DNA of 64,000 bases from Lutjanus erythropterus (Eukaryota; Chordata; Actinopteri; Lutjaniformes; Lutjanidae). Location of the stretch: contig CM034603.1 of the NCBI GenBank assembly GCA_020091685.1, positions 39,131,209-39,195,208 of the forward strand, read 5' to 3'. The notes beneath the pieces were generated by a model. That model had not been told where the DNA came from and searched no databases. It saw nothing but the letters and a program-made list of their open reading frames with translations. This document shows positions 1 to 12,089 of this stretch, piece by piece. The position numbers and the translations under genes were made by a program. How positions within the stretch are numbered: the stretch's first letter is position 1; every line of letters begins with the position of its first letter.

Positions 1-2212
1 CCCCGCCTCCAAACAGCAACTGTCCAGTCACAGGTTAGCAACCGTTACTAGATCTGTCAATCTTTGTCTCCATGTTGAAGGTGAGCAGGAAGTTCTGAGG
101 AGAGAGAGACTCAGAGTTTATCAGTCTGGACAGTTTGTTGTGAAACACAAGAGCACAACGACTTAAACTCTGTCTTCATCTGCTCTGACACAACCTGCAA
201 ACGTTAGCATGTTGGGCTAACTAATGTTAGCTTTAACTTTACCTCCAGTCAAACTTGTTAGATCCACTGCATCTGCATTTGTTCTGTGGGGGTTTGAGGA
301 TGTGGGCTGATGAAGAATCAAAGTGGGTCGATGATGATGCATCTCTCTCTGGCTCGCTGTCTCAGGTCTAAGTCAGGTTAGCTTAGCTCTTATCCCGGCT
401 CTCTTCCTGTGGTGATCGTGGTCCAGCTGGTCTGGCTGGGTGACCCGTCTCAAGGTCCACTGCACTAAACGAGTCCCTGCTCTTCCTTTTCCCACGTTAA
501 TGAGTGTATTTCTGTCATCTATCATGTAGATATACCTGCTGTATTTCACCATCTGACCAATGTTTGCTGAGATGTAAGCTAGCTTTAGCCTCAGTCTGTT
601 AGCATTAATGTTATATCATGTACGCAGCTGTTAGCTAACTTTACATAAACACTTTCACAGGGTTCTTGTTTTAAAACGTGTCAGATGGAAACATTAAAAC
701 ATCAGCTGGAGACTCGGCTGACTCAAGTCAAGTTAGCATTAGCATTAGCTTACATCAGCAGCTACACTCATGAAATCTACTTGTGAGTCTTTACTTTAGT
801 GACAAAATCCACCGTCATCAGCTGGAAATGAGAATCTGCTTTTGTTTCTAAGGAATCACAGACCTCATGTTTCTACAGTTAAGTTACACGACTCACACAA
901 CAACAACGTGGTGTAGACAGAGTTCACTTTATTCTTCACTGGCAGGATAAGTAAAACATGCAAGTCACGATGTAGCAGCGGGAACACACACCTCCGACAA
1001 AACGGGGCTCCGTCTAACCACTGAAAACTTCTGCTTCTTCTACTACTTGATTGGCAGTTATTAACCACATTCAGTTTCACTCTGCCCCCTGCTGGCAAGT
1101 TCAATTACAACTAATCAGACAAAAGAACTACGTGCCTGTTCCTTAATTAAATGTTAAATAAATAATAAGGAATGCATTAATAAAAAAAATATGTTTCTCA
1201 GGTGCAAAAATTACTCACAATTTACATGTTAAATCTGCCGCCGTTTTCACTGTAAACTGAATGAATACAGAGCGAGAATGGAAAGTCTGGCAGATGTAAC
1301 AACGATAACTAAGGAGGGCGGGGCTTAGTGAAGAGTCAGTTGTGTTTTCATGCTGAGTTTTAACTTTGTGAGATGCTGCAGATGTTTCATGTTACAGGAT
1401 TTTTTATTACTAACCTGAAGTCACACATCAAAACTCTTCACTCAGTCAGTGACACAAACACCAAACTGCTGTCACTGTTTTCACTGTCCACATTTCACAA
1501 AATCCATCAACTCTTTTCTCATTCAGACTCGACCACCTGCGAAACACGCAGCACGTTTTTCACGCTGACACAGTTTTCAAAACAACGTTGTTACATATTT
1601 CTGCAGCAACCATGTTGAAACGGATATAAATCTCACAGAAATAATAATTATTACCAAACAGACAAAAGAGGACGTCTTTAGATTGACGGTTTGGAAAGAA
1701 ATGGATCACAGGTTGTTGTGGAGAAACAGCAAGAATTATTGCAATTAAAGTATTATAATTACTGTTTCATATCAGCCCTGCAGAATTACTTTATCTGTTT
1801 GTTTCAACTTTTTATTTTTCACATGTAAATCACTACGACAGAAAAATAGACATTGAAGCTAATTGGTGCATTTGGATTCATTCTTATAATTTAGTACAGT
1901 TACAGAAATAAAGTGAAGACGTTTTCTTCTCTATAATGAAATACTTCATCATGTGAAAGATAAGAGTAAGATTTACATGAAGCTTCCTGTTGTTGGTGTT
2001 TTATGTCGGTGTGTTCTGAGTGATGATCTTTGACACATTTGAAGAGTTTTGAGTTTTTTTGGTAACAGACTGTGAAAAACACAGTGTGATAACTGATAAC
2101 AAATCAAACAGATCAGTGATCAGTGTTTGTGATCAGCTCAAACTGGATCAATTCTGTCTGTGGTTTCCTGTTTGTTCTGCTGCACAAAACACAGCAGCAT
2201 TACAGAGATAAG

Positions 2213-2214
<2 letters not shown>
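1..2214. other. Intergenic DNA without recognisable gene
   Basis: I see no coding exon or RNA gene here. The DNA is moderately AT-rich, and gttagc/gctaac-type hexamers are scattered through the first 750 bases. Short open frames at 865-1104 and 1373-1618 show no family resemblance and no codon bias. Confidence 0.5.

Positions 2215-2270
<56 letters not shown>
2215..2270. repeat. (TG)n microsatellite
   Basis: Uninterrupted TG dinucleotide run of about 28 units, just upstream of the LINE fragment. Confidence 0.95.
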
Positions 2271-2275
<5 letters not shown>

Positions 2276-2304
2276 ACACTTCTGTCTTTGTGAGGACCAG
2301 TTTT

Positions 2305-3362
2305 ACTTATATATACATATTTTACAAAAACATGGTGTGTCTTACCATTTTTATGCAGATGATTCACAAATGTACCTCTGAGATCCTCTGACCCTAATAT
2401 GTTTGATTCACTACATGGCTGTCTGTCTGAAGTAAAGGATTGGATGTCACAAAATTTTCTGCAACTAAACGCTGACAAAACTGAAATCGTGTTGATTGGG
2501 CCCCAGCAAATGATCACACAAATCCCACCATTTGCTGGTCCCCTAACAGATCATATGAAGCCTGTTGCTAGAAATCTGGAAGTGTGGTTTGATAGAAACC
2601 TAAATGTTGAACATCATGTTTTTATCATCTAAGAAATATTTCAAAAATACGTTCTACACTATCTTTTAAAGACACAGAAACCATTTTACAGGCTTTTATC
2701 TCATCACGCCTGGATTTCTTCAACAGCCTTTTTACCTGCCTGAACCAAAAATCTATTAACAGACTTCAGATTGTTCAAAACTCAGCTGCCAGACTTTTAA
2801 CCAGAACTAGGAAACATGATGACATCACTACTGTTTTAGCGTCTCTACATCGACTCCCTGTATGTTTTAGAATAGATTTTAAGATTTTACTGATGACTTT
2901 TAAAGCTGTCAATGGCCTCACACCTCCATATATCTCTGACCTGTTAGTACCTTACATACCAGGATGTTCCTTGAGATCCTCAGGCAGAGGTCTCTTGTCT
3001 GTTCCACAGGCCCGACTGAAAACTAAAGGGGACAGGGCCTTTTCAGTCAGGGCCCCAAAGCTCTGGAACAAACTGCCTGAGGAAATTAGATCAGCCGAGT
3101 CATTGATCTTCTTTAAATCTCTTCTTAAGACAAACTTTTATCAGAGAGCCTTTCCTGATTTTATCTAAGTTTGAACTGTTGTGCTCTGCTTTTCTTAAAA
3201 ATGTTTTTACCTTCCTATTCTTGCTCTGTACCATCTTATTTTATCTGTTTGAGTTGTTGTGTGACACCTGATCCTGTCTGTTTTATTTTGTTGCCTTTGT
3301 GAAGCACTTTGTAATGTGAATTTTGAAAAGTGCTCTATAAATAAAGATTATTATTATTATTA
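2305..3362 (+). mobile_element. 5'-truncated L2-like LINE, reverse transcriptase C-terminal part and 3' tail
   Basis: The translated sequence contains the reverse transcriptase active-site box FYADDSQMYL at about 2340-2377. It is followed by the typical L2/CR1-type stretch (SEVKDWMSQNFLQLNADKTE, 2429-2488) and the end of the RT region (FKAVNGLTPPYISDLL and KLWNKLPEEIRSAESL, 2899-3110). The frame is broken by a stop after the YADD box and by further frame changes, so this is a dead copy. The 3' end has the fish L2-type tail, a CACTTTGTAATGTGAA-like segment, a tATAAATAAAG stretch and a (TTA)n tail at about 3343-3362. The 5' portion, with the endonuclease and most RT motifs, is missing, as is usual after incomplete reverse transcription. 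Confidence 0.85.
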
Positions 3363-3423
3363 CTTTGACAGTTTAACTCTTTAATAATTAAATTGTGAAT
3401 GTAGAAATACACAACATGTCCAG

Positions 3424-3426
<3 letters not shown>

Positions 3427-3467
<41 letters not shown>
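3427..3467. repeat. (GT)n microsatellite
   Basis: GT run of about 20 units, shortly after the LINE tail. Confidence 0.9.
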
Positions 3468-3472
<5 letters not shown>

Positions 3473-3707
3473 TCTGTTATGGCTCATGTTGGGAGGGGTT
3501 GAGGTCAGGACTCTGCAGACCAGTCAGGTTCTTCTGCTCCAAACTCTGAGAACCATTTTCTTTATGGTCTGTGTCTGTGTGTTTATTGAGATTCAGAAAA
3601 ACAAGGATCAAATAATTATGATCTATAACAAACAAACTGAACAAGACGTTCTATCTGAGCAGGAGACCAGCCTGAGTGTTTCTGTCAGAGTCTGATGCTG
3701 GGTGCGC

Positions 3708-3935
3708 AGACTTACCTGTGGACACAGACTTACCTGTGGACACAGAGTTACCTGTGGACACACGGAGTTACCTGTGGACACACGGAGTTACCTGTGGACA
3801 CAGAGTTGCCTGTGGACACAGAGTTGCCTGTGGAGACAGAGCTGCCTGTGGACACAGAGCTGCCTGTGGACACAGAGTTGCCTGTGGACACAGAGTTGCC
3901 TGTGGAGACAGAGTTACCTGTGGATATATCCAGTG
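3708..3935. repeat. 18-bp minisatellite
   Basis: About 12 tandem copies of an 18-base unit close to GTTGCCTGTGGACACAGA, with variants ttacctg and gagacag. Some early units carry two extra bases (cacacgga). Because 18 is a multiple of three, all frames stay open over part of it; the resulting peptides are artefacts. Confidence 0.92.
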
Positions 3936-3965
3936 GGTCGGATCACCTCTGCTCTCCACTGCACC

Positions 3966-3966
<1 letters not shown>

Positions 3967-4011
<45 letters not shown>
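3967..4011. repeat. (TC)n microsatellite
   Basis: Pure CT/TC run of about 22 units, 30 bases after the 18-bp minisatellite. Confidence 0.92.
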
Positions 4012-4015
<4 letters not shown>

Positions 4016-4018
4016 CTT

Positions 4019-4785
4019 CAGCCAGCTGAGCTGCACAATAATGATGATGATAATCATTCATTATAAAATACAACAGAATTTCAAGGTGCTTCAGTGTAAA
4101 ACAGAACCAGTTACATATCTGCATGACTTCTGTAGTAGCATGTATTAGTTTTTGCAGGTGTTAAACTATTTACACATGAAGCTGTTTTGGAGACGTCCTG
4201 TTGTCTCTGTGTATTTTGTGCTCTCATGCTTTTACATCTCAAACCAGCAGATTTGTCTCCTTGCTTTAGAATCTTTTCTCTCTGTTTCCTCCTGGTAAAT
4301 CTGCCGTCATGCTGACATGCTGATTCACCTGCTTCTTAAAGGTGATGAGAGCTGACTCTCTGACTGGTTTGTTACATGTTCGGCCTAAACTCGCCCATGA
4401 ATTAATCATGGAACTTGGGCACAGCTGATAGGTTTATCCTGCTGTGCTCTGCTGGTGTGTGGGGCAGGAAAGGACAGGATACTCCTGCACCTCATGATTT
4501 AAATCAGCATGAGATAAAGTCCTGAAACTTCAAACATGCAGGACTCCAGACTGAATAAAACTTACAGTTCTGACAGACTGATAATGAAACTAAACAAGTT
4601 TTTGTTCTCATCATTCTGACAGTTCACTCATAAAAATGACACCAGTTGTCAGAGACGTGGAGGCTGTGCTGAGGAAAAATGTCTCCATGTTGTTCCTGTG
4701 GTGAACTTCAGAATCATCATCAGTCTGATCTGTTCAACAAGCAGACTGAGTGGAAATGATGGAAACCACAGAGTGTAACTCACAG

Positions 4786-4820
<35 letters not shown>

Positions 4821-5004
4821 TCACTTCCACTCCACCTGTTTTCCACTGGCACTGTCCCAGAGAGTTCATCTGCAAATGTTCAGAAACATCCCAAAACCAC
4901 TGAAATAATTTGATTTGAAGTTACTTGGAACATCACAAGTGAACTGTAACATAATAATAAAGAATGATAATAACAATAATGTAAATAATAACAGTAAAAG
5001 GTGT
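4019..5004. other. Intergenic DNA with a short (GT)n run
   Basis: No gene recognised. The interval contains a (GT)n run at about 4788-4819 and short AT-rich simple sequence at 4950-5000. Confidence 0.5.
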
Positions 5005-5405
5005 CATTTCATTTGACATCATTATCAGACTGAGGATTTGATCATATTTGTCATTATTCTGCTTTTTAAAGCTAAAGTCATCAGATCAAATGGAAGTTTC
5101 TGCCTTTTGCTTTGGTTCGACCCAATATTTTTTGGTATGAACCAATATTTTTTGGTATGAACCAATATTTTTTGGTTCGCTCTGCAAAGGCAGAATACAG
5201 GAACTTCCAAATAAGGTCAAAGGTCAAATCAGAGGTCAGGATTAATATGTAGAAACTATAACCTGATATAAAGATATAAAACTGACACATATACAATTAT
5301 CTGTCTGCAACAACAAGAAAACTTTACAGTCATTTTTCTCAGTTCTGCTCTCTGAGAAGTTCCTGCCCTTTTCCTTTGTAGGGCAGAATAAATGGCCTAA
5401 AGCCT
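5005..5405 (-). mobile_element. Dispersed MITE-like repeat, family Q, copy 1 (minus)
   Basis: Minus-orientation copy of a unit also found at 45310-45665 and, truncated, at 38478-38695. The centre holds three tandem copies of a 20-base unit near ACCAATATTTTTTGGTATGA (5120-5178). Imperfect inverted arms flank it, with GGAAGTTTCTGCC on one side and the inverse of GGAAGTTCCTGTATTCTGCC on the other. One 20-base window is itself nearly self-complementary (CCAATATTTTTTGG). No transposase is encoded. I cannot name the family, and target-site duplications are not clear. Confidence 0.7.
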
Positions 5406-6387
5406 TACCGCCCTCAGATACTGCAGGGAAACACACAGGGTGACACCGTCAGCTGATTTCTTTTTAAATGATATTGTTTCCTGAGTTTCTGTTGTATCAT
5501 CATCAGTTTTCAGACAGAAAGATTATTGATGATTATTAATTGTTCACTTAATAAGAGTCACAGTACATGGGAGCAGCACCCTTAATTAAATGTTCAAAGT
5601 AATCAGATTATTTTAAAAGTAATATTTGCACATCCAAAAATGAGTCCTGCAGTCCAAACAGTGAGTTGGAGCCACAGACTGTATATTAAATTAAACTGAA
5701 TCCCCCTTTAATATTGCAGTCAGCTGTTCATAACTCTGTCAGATGATGTAAAGTTTGTTATCCTCAAAACAAAAGTCCACTGCTCTGAAAAGACACACTC
5801 TGCCAAACTCCATTAACATTTTGATCAGTTTATAAAGATCTCCTCCTCCTGACAGATTATTAATGATTTCTGATCAATCGTAAACAGACACTTGGTTTGA
5901 CACTTGGCAAACATCCGGCGATTTTGATTTTTGATCTGACTAACAGGAAATAATTAAACTAAAACAGTTATTCTGTCCTGAAGTCAACATTTCAAAGGAG
6001 GACGCCGCGGCCATAGTGAGCGTCCCAAACTTAACATGTCTCCTTAATCTCTGATGACACATCACGGTCATTTTATGATTTATTACAGTGGATATATTAT
6101 AGATTTCTCCTTTAAGAAAGATGAGCACTACAGTTAATAAAATGAAATAAATACATGAATATGACTGAAAAAAGTAAATAAATAAATGTCACCAAAAGTA
6201 TAAAACAGCAGATCAAACCTTACTTATTTATATTGACATAAAAACATCTGTCTACTTTAACACAAAGTAAAAGTTCATGTTTTTTTCAGAAGTGTAAATC
6301 ATTATCTATCATTCTGTGGGGGTGTTTGTATCTGCGATCTGATTGGCTGCTGCTGCTGGAAAATCTTCTGCCTCACTGTTTCCACAG
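5406..6387. other. Intergenic AT-rich DNA
   Basis: No gene or repeat family I can name. AT-rich stretches lie at 6120-6290. Confidence 0.4.
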
Positions 6388-6482
6388 GATGTGGTCGCTC
6401 GATGAAGACGAGCTGCACGAAGACGCCTGCGTCACAGACGAAGGCGGCGGCGGTTTCTGCCTCAAAGCCTGCTGGGGCAGGA

Positions 6483-6485
<3 letters not shown>
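6388..6485 (+). CDS. Candidate single coding exon of unknown gene
   Basis: A short, locally GC-rich open stretch lies between a good 3' splice site (tgtttccacag, ending 6387) and a plausible donor (GTGAGT at 6486). It begins one base before an ATG (6389) and would encode about 32 residues starting MWSLDEDELHEDACVTDE, followed by a four-glycine run and FCLKACWGRK. The acidic and cysteine-containing composition and the base content contrast with the surrounding AT-rich DNA. I do not recognise the protein and see no neighbouring exon, so it could be an alternative first coding exon of a gene extending beyond the window, or chance. It is followed at once by a (GT)n run. Confidence 0.3.
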
Positions 6486-6515
<30 letters not shown>

Positions 6516-6879
6516 CAGGGGGCGGGGAAATCGAGGTCAGGCGGTGCTGAGGTGAAGACGCATCATCAGGTGTGGCCTCAGAATCAGTGTGAGAAACAGA
6601 TCAGAGGCCTAAATATAAACCCTGAGAGCGGCAGGTCACAGAGCTCGTGTGTGATAAATGTGTCACTGAGTCGTTTAGATTCAGGTGTAACGTAGAACCA
6701 GGTGGACGCACACACAGCTGCTCAGGGGCCTGAACTCACCACGAGGCCCCAGACCTTGTTCAGTTCAGTTCAGTTTTATATTTCATTCTTGGTCTTTTTG
6801 AAGGTCTTATTGTTCTAATGTTGCATCAATTACAAACAAGCTTCATTAATTTTCTGTCAGGATTCATCTACAAACTCTT

Positions 6880-7916
6880 ATTTAAAAAAGTTGGGAACTT
6901 GTGTAAAACAGGATTAAAACCAAAATGCAATGATTTGCAAACCTTTTTGACCTGTAATCAAGAGAACACAGAACAAAGAGCAGATATTTCCTGATCAAAC
7001 TGATCAACTTTAATGTTTGTTGTAAATCTGCAGTCATTGTGTTTCAGGATCATGTTTCTCATCATCTTTTCTTCTAACACTCAGTCAGTGTTTGTGAACT
7101 GAGACACTAACTGTTGAAGTTTTAAAGGTAAATTCTGTCCTTTTCCTCTTTAGCCCAGAGGACATGACGTCCATGATTAGTGAAAACAGTCTGAAATGTG
7201 GACTCGTCAGACCACAGGACACTTTTCCTCTTTGCGTCAGTCCATCTCAGATGAGCTCTGGTCCAGAGAAGTCTGCAGTGTTTCTGGATGTTGTTGATAT
7301 CTGTCTTTGTCTTTGCATGGTAGAGTCTGAACTTACATTTGTAGATGCAGAGACAAACTGTGTTTACTGACAACGGTTTTCCAAAGTGTTCCTGAGTCCA
7401 TGTAGTGTCCTTTATACAATGATGAGGGTTTTTAATGCAGTTTTTAATGCAGTGCTGCCTGAGGGGTCAAAGGTCACAGACATTCAGTGTTGGTTTTCAG
7501 AGATTTCTCTGGATTGTAGATGTGAAATCTATAAATTCCTGCAGTTTTGTGTTGACAGACGTTCTTAAACTGTTTTTCACAAAGTGGTGATCCTGACCCC
7601 ATCCATGTTCGTGAACCAGAGTTTTTCCAGGACGCCCCTTTAACACCCAATCATGATCCTGTCACCTGTTTACCAGCTCACCTGTTTACCTGTGGAACGT
7701 TCCAAACAGCTGTTTTTGGAATGTTCCTCAACTTTCACAGTCTTCTGCTGTTGATCCTGAACCAACAGAATGAGTTTATATTTACAAAAAACAGTAAAGT
7801 TTATGAGTTTGAACATTAAATATCTTGTGTTTGTGCTGTTTTCATTTAAACACAGGTTGTAAATAATGTGTCATTGTCAAAGTCATTCTGTTTTTATTTA
7901 TGTTTTACACAACATT
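6880..7916 (-). mobile_element. Degenerate Tc1-related DNA transposon with long terminal inverted repeats
   Basis: The left end (6883-7020: aaaaagttgggaacttgtgt, then aatgatttgcaaa) is the inverse of the right end (7790-7914: aacattaaatatcttgtg, then tttttatttatgttttacac). This gives imperfect terminal inverted repeats of about 130 bases typical of a very common teleost element. Inside, the minus strand at 7373-7122 reads as a Tc1/mariner-like transposase piece (LLWTRAHLRWTDAKRKSVLW and SDESTF). The DDE domain after that point is lost and the frame ends early, so the element cannot move itself. Its length of about 1.03 kb suggests an internally deleted copy. Confidence 0.75.
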
Positions 7917-9361
7917 TGTATATATTATTACATGGTTATGTTCTTCAGTGGCTTTAAAATCTTTGTAAGAATGAAATAAGACAAGATGAAACAACATGCA
8001 AACAAATAAAACATCTAAAACAAGATAAGATAAAATTTCATAATTAGTGTTTCTAAATATAAACAGTAAACAGGAAGAGAAAACATCAATAATGGACTTC
8101 ATCATATCTGATATTGAGTGTTGGAAGGACCTGCTTTACTACGTCACTAAATTCTTTTGAATTGAAGACTTATTTTTATTGATTTGTGTCTTTTGATCTT
8201 AACTCTTAAATACTGAGTTGCACTCTTTTTTATTCTTGATTAACATGTTTGAAGTTTCATTGAACAAAGTGTTTGGATGTTTTATCCTTGATATTTTTAT
8301 TCATGGTTTTTAATCATCCATTGTTTTTAGGTTTCATTCTTCTTTTATTTCTTATACTTTCCTGTTCACTTACACACATTATTGTGTATTTCATTGTTGT
8401 TGTTGTTTTTATTTGTAACACTGTTTTTTGCTGTACAAATAAACATTTATATTTCATTGGTTTGATCTTTTTCTCTCTGTGTACATTTTTTAAAAAGAAA
8501 GTTATGATGAGCTCAGAGTGAAGGATGTATTCAATCAAAGAAAAGACAAACAACAAGTAACGACTGACTTTCAGTATTTAAGAGTTTTCTCTCCAGTGAT
8601 TTGATGTTGATTTGTTGGATTAACACCACAGAAATAACGTGAACACTTTCATTTTCATCTGCATCGTCCTGTCATTTGTTCTCTCATCGCTGCTGATGGA
8701 ATCATGAATTAGTTTAAACTGCAGTTTGATGAATTTTTGACAGTCAGTATTTGATGTTTGTTGTTTTGAACATGGAGGAGGAGCCCTCAGACGTCCAGGG
8801 GTCAAAGTTCCAGGTTCACTGTGTGTCAGTTGTTTGTCAGTACTTTGATTACTTTGACAGATTTGTTGGAGAATTTGTCTCACTAGTCGTAGAGATGTGC
8901 ACCTGAACCCGACGGGATGCAAAGGGACATGATAGGATACGACCCGACCCGACGGGTTTGGGTTGGTTCAGGTCATTTTTCTCACATATTTCAAGATCTA
9001 TGTCGGGTTAGAGTTCAAATTCCCCTCATGTACTGTTCCTGTCACTACAACTCCTACTGTTAGTCACTAGTGCAACATCAACTACAGCAGGTCGAACATT
9101 ATCACATCTTAAAGAGTATCACAATCTCATTCTTTATAGTTTATACACTTTATAGTTTTATTTTTCAATTAAAACACAAAAAAGGCAAAAATGACAAATG
9201 ATATTCAGTACAGAGAGGAAAACAAACTCCAGAGGACTTATTTGAAGCCTCCACCTGAATAAAATCTCCACAAAGTTACCAAGAACTCACAAATACAGAA
9301 AACACAGAAAAAAACACAAATAATACAAGTGATAACAAACTAATAGTAAGTTTCTTTATCT
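7917..9361. other. Intergenic DNA; possible old transposon end near 8895-9000
   Basis: No gene. Around 8895-8960 the sequence repeats ccgacccgac/cgacggg motifs (cctgaacccgacggg, then gacccgacccgacgggtttg), a pattern often seen at ends of fish DNA elements. I cannot delimit it. Confidence 0.3.
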
Positions 9362-9362
9362 A

Positions 9363-9421
9363 TGATTATAAAGCACTTTGTACTACAATTCTTTTTGTAT
9401 GAAAAGTGCTATACAAATAAA

Positions 9422-9470
<49 letters not shown>
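9363..9470 (+). mobile_element. 3' end of an L2-like LINE with (TTA)n tail
   Basis: Only the extreme 3' tail is present: taaagcactttgtactac, then gaaaagtgctatacaaataa, ending in about 16 TTA units (9424-9470). It matches the tail of the longer LINE copy at 3300-3362. Confidence 0.8.
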
Positions 9471-9471
<1 letters not shown>

Positions 9472-10916
9472 TACGTCTTTTTGTCTTTTTCGTCTTGTTA
9501 CATCATTTTTCACTTTGTTTTGTCTTGTTACGTCTGTTGTGTGTGTCAGACACTGACAGACACTGACAGACACATCAGGGAATCGTCTCTTGTGTTTGTT
9601 ACTGTCACAGGCACCGTGACACAAAATAAAAATAATCCATAATTCCCCTCCAATGCATTAGAACTAAAGTAAAGAGCTGGTTTTGATTTTTTGAGTAGGA
9701 AGTTCACGTTTATGTTAAAATGTAGGGAATAAAAGTACAGATACCTGAACTCAAGTTCTTCAGTTGTACTTAGTTACTTCTGCAGTGTCACCTGCACATG
9801 TTTTCTGTATGTTAGTTTGATGAAACTTTATTTAAAAAAAATGCACCATTAGAGAAAAATATAAATGAAAGCCATCAGTCATGATTTCACATGATTATGT
9901 TACATTATTTTTGCATTTGTCCAGTATGACATCACCGTATCTTTTCTGTACGTTTGGTTGTCTGAAGAAATAAAAATCATCATCATCACCATCTTCATGA
10001 TGAAGGTGACCTGCTGTGACACTAACCTCCTGACTCTGTGTTAACGGTGGTGGAAACTTGTTTGTTTGTTGGTTTTGTTTGTTGTTTTTCTGCAGCTTCA
10101 CCGCTGACAGGAAGTCAGCAGCAAGATGTGCAAGAGGTTAAAAACAGAGGAAGAAAGAAACGAGGCTGCAGCAGCGAGAAGCTTTGAGGTCAGAATCTGA
10201 CAAACATCCGTCGACAAACAGAGAAAAAGAAAAAAACGAGAACCTCAGAATGTTTCCAACACGTGGTGGAAAAAAAAAACCTGCAGCTGAAAGTGTTTCA
10301 CAACTTTCAGGAACCCAAAAGAAAATAATGAGACAAACATATTAAATCATCTTTTAAATTCATGTAATTCAAATTAATTTTATCAGCCTCGTTGAAATCA
10401 AATATGTCTTTTACAAGAGAGATCAGACCAAAGCAGCAGCTAAACAAGATCACAACATATTAAGATGCAACAAATACAACATGATTTACAAAAGTACACA
10501 ATGAAACAGGAACAAATATACAAACACAAACACGTCTCGATCATCACATCCTTTATGATGCCCTTAAATTCATCAGTGGATGGTGAGCTGTATCTCCTTT
10601 TAGATATTTCTGATCTGTGCCTCTGGTGCAGAGAAGAAAATGATCTTTTTTTCTAGATCTGTTCATTAAAAATGATCCAGCTGGTAACAGCTGGAGCTGA
10701 AACAGAGGAGGGTACAGAGAGAGGCTGGACGTTTACTCAGTGTCACTTTATAGATAAAAATATAGCAGCGCTGTGGTCTGCAGGTCGTCAGTGACGTCCA
10801 ACCCGCCACATCATAAAGAATGTAGTGGTGAGTGACGGACTTCGTAATGAAACAGAGACATGATTCACTGAATCAAGGCTACAGAAGATGGAGGAGGCTG
10901 CATGCAAACATACAGT
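9471..10916. other. Intergenic DNA
   Basis: No gene recognised. 9473-9545 holds short degenerate repeats of a cgtcttgttac-like motif, the inverse of the A-rich motif that builds the array at 32800-33250. Confidence 0.4.
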
Positions 10917-10935
10917 ACATATATATATGTATATA

Positions 10936-10981
<46 letters not shown>

Positions 10982-11000
10982 TATATACATATGTATATAT
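10917..11000. repeat. (AT)n-rich microsatellite
   Basis: Alternating ATAT/GTATAT/CATATAT sequence, almost entirely purine-pyrimidine alternating and self-complementary. Confidence 0.9.
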
Positions 11001-11317
11001 AATATGTCACCATAATCAATCACAGACTGAACAGCAGCTTCTACAAGTTTTTTTTTTATTAGCATTTAAAGTAAAGAAAATAATAAAATCTGTCCGTCAC
11101 TCTGAGCTTCCTAACTAGATGAACAATGTGCACATGAAAGAAAAGCTGCTCATCTGTCCTGAGTTCTTATATGAGGACACTTTTTAATGGATTTACTGTC
11201 AGATGTTAAAATGCTAAACTCATCAAACAACAGTGAGCAAACTGTTGAGAAACATTTAAAACCGTCTGGTTTCATGTGACTTCAGTCAGTGACTCATCAG
11301 TCAGTAAGATCCTCTCT

Positions 11318-11505
11318 TTCTCAGTCCTGGTCTTCAGACTCACTGTCCTGCATGTTTTAAATGTTTCTCTGCTCCAACACACCTGATTCAAATGATCAGC
11401 TGATCATGAAGCCTGACAACAACCTGATCATGTGAATCAGGTGTGTTGGAGCAGAGAAACATCTCAAACATGCAGGACAGTGAGTCTGAAGACCAGGACT
11501 CATAG
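11318..11505. mobile_element. Palindromic MITE, about 190 bp
   Basis: The left arm (cctggtcttcagactcactg, then cctgcatgttttaaatg and tctctgctccaacacacctg) is the near-perfect inverse of the right arm ending at about 11498. The arms are roughly 75 bases with a short loop (tgatcagctgatcatgaagc). This is a common teleost MITE layout; no protein is encoded. The unit can fold into one long hairpin. Confidence 0.85.
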
Positions 11506-12089
11506 ACTGTCACTGTCATTTGTTATTTCTTTATTATTTTTATTCCTGTCCTTCATAAAGGTTTGATTCTGCTCTTCTCAATCATTTCTGTCAGGTAAAT
11601 AATTTCCTGGTCTGTAACATCAGGTGTCACTTTTATTTCACGCTGAAGATGCAAACTTCATCCTGAAGTGAAACCTTCGTGATGATCTGGTCAGAAGCTG
11701 AGAGTTGCAGCTGCAGTGTTTTCTGCTGGATTCAGATCAGGTCTGCAGGAGGAAACGGGACTCGTCTGTCCAGTAGGTGGAGCAGCGAACACTTTGCTTT
11801 TGGTTTTTGATGTGACACTAGCGCCATCCAGTGGCCTCTTTAATGAACTGTTACACACAAGTCAACAGGTCATTTCTATCACGTGATGAAGAAACGTCAT
11901 TCTTCTGGAAATAAAAAAAGGATGAGTTTATACTTTTCCTGTAAATAGATTTTGGTTATGTCAAGTAAAAAAAAGGAATAATAATGAAATGAAAATTTGA
12001 CCAGGTTGGACTTTTTAAATGACATAAAACATGTCAGGACCTGAACATCTGATACAGACAAACTGTTAGCATTAAGGTCATTATAAGAG
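11506..12089. other. Intergenic DNA
   Basis: No gene or clear repeat identified. Confidence 0.4.
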
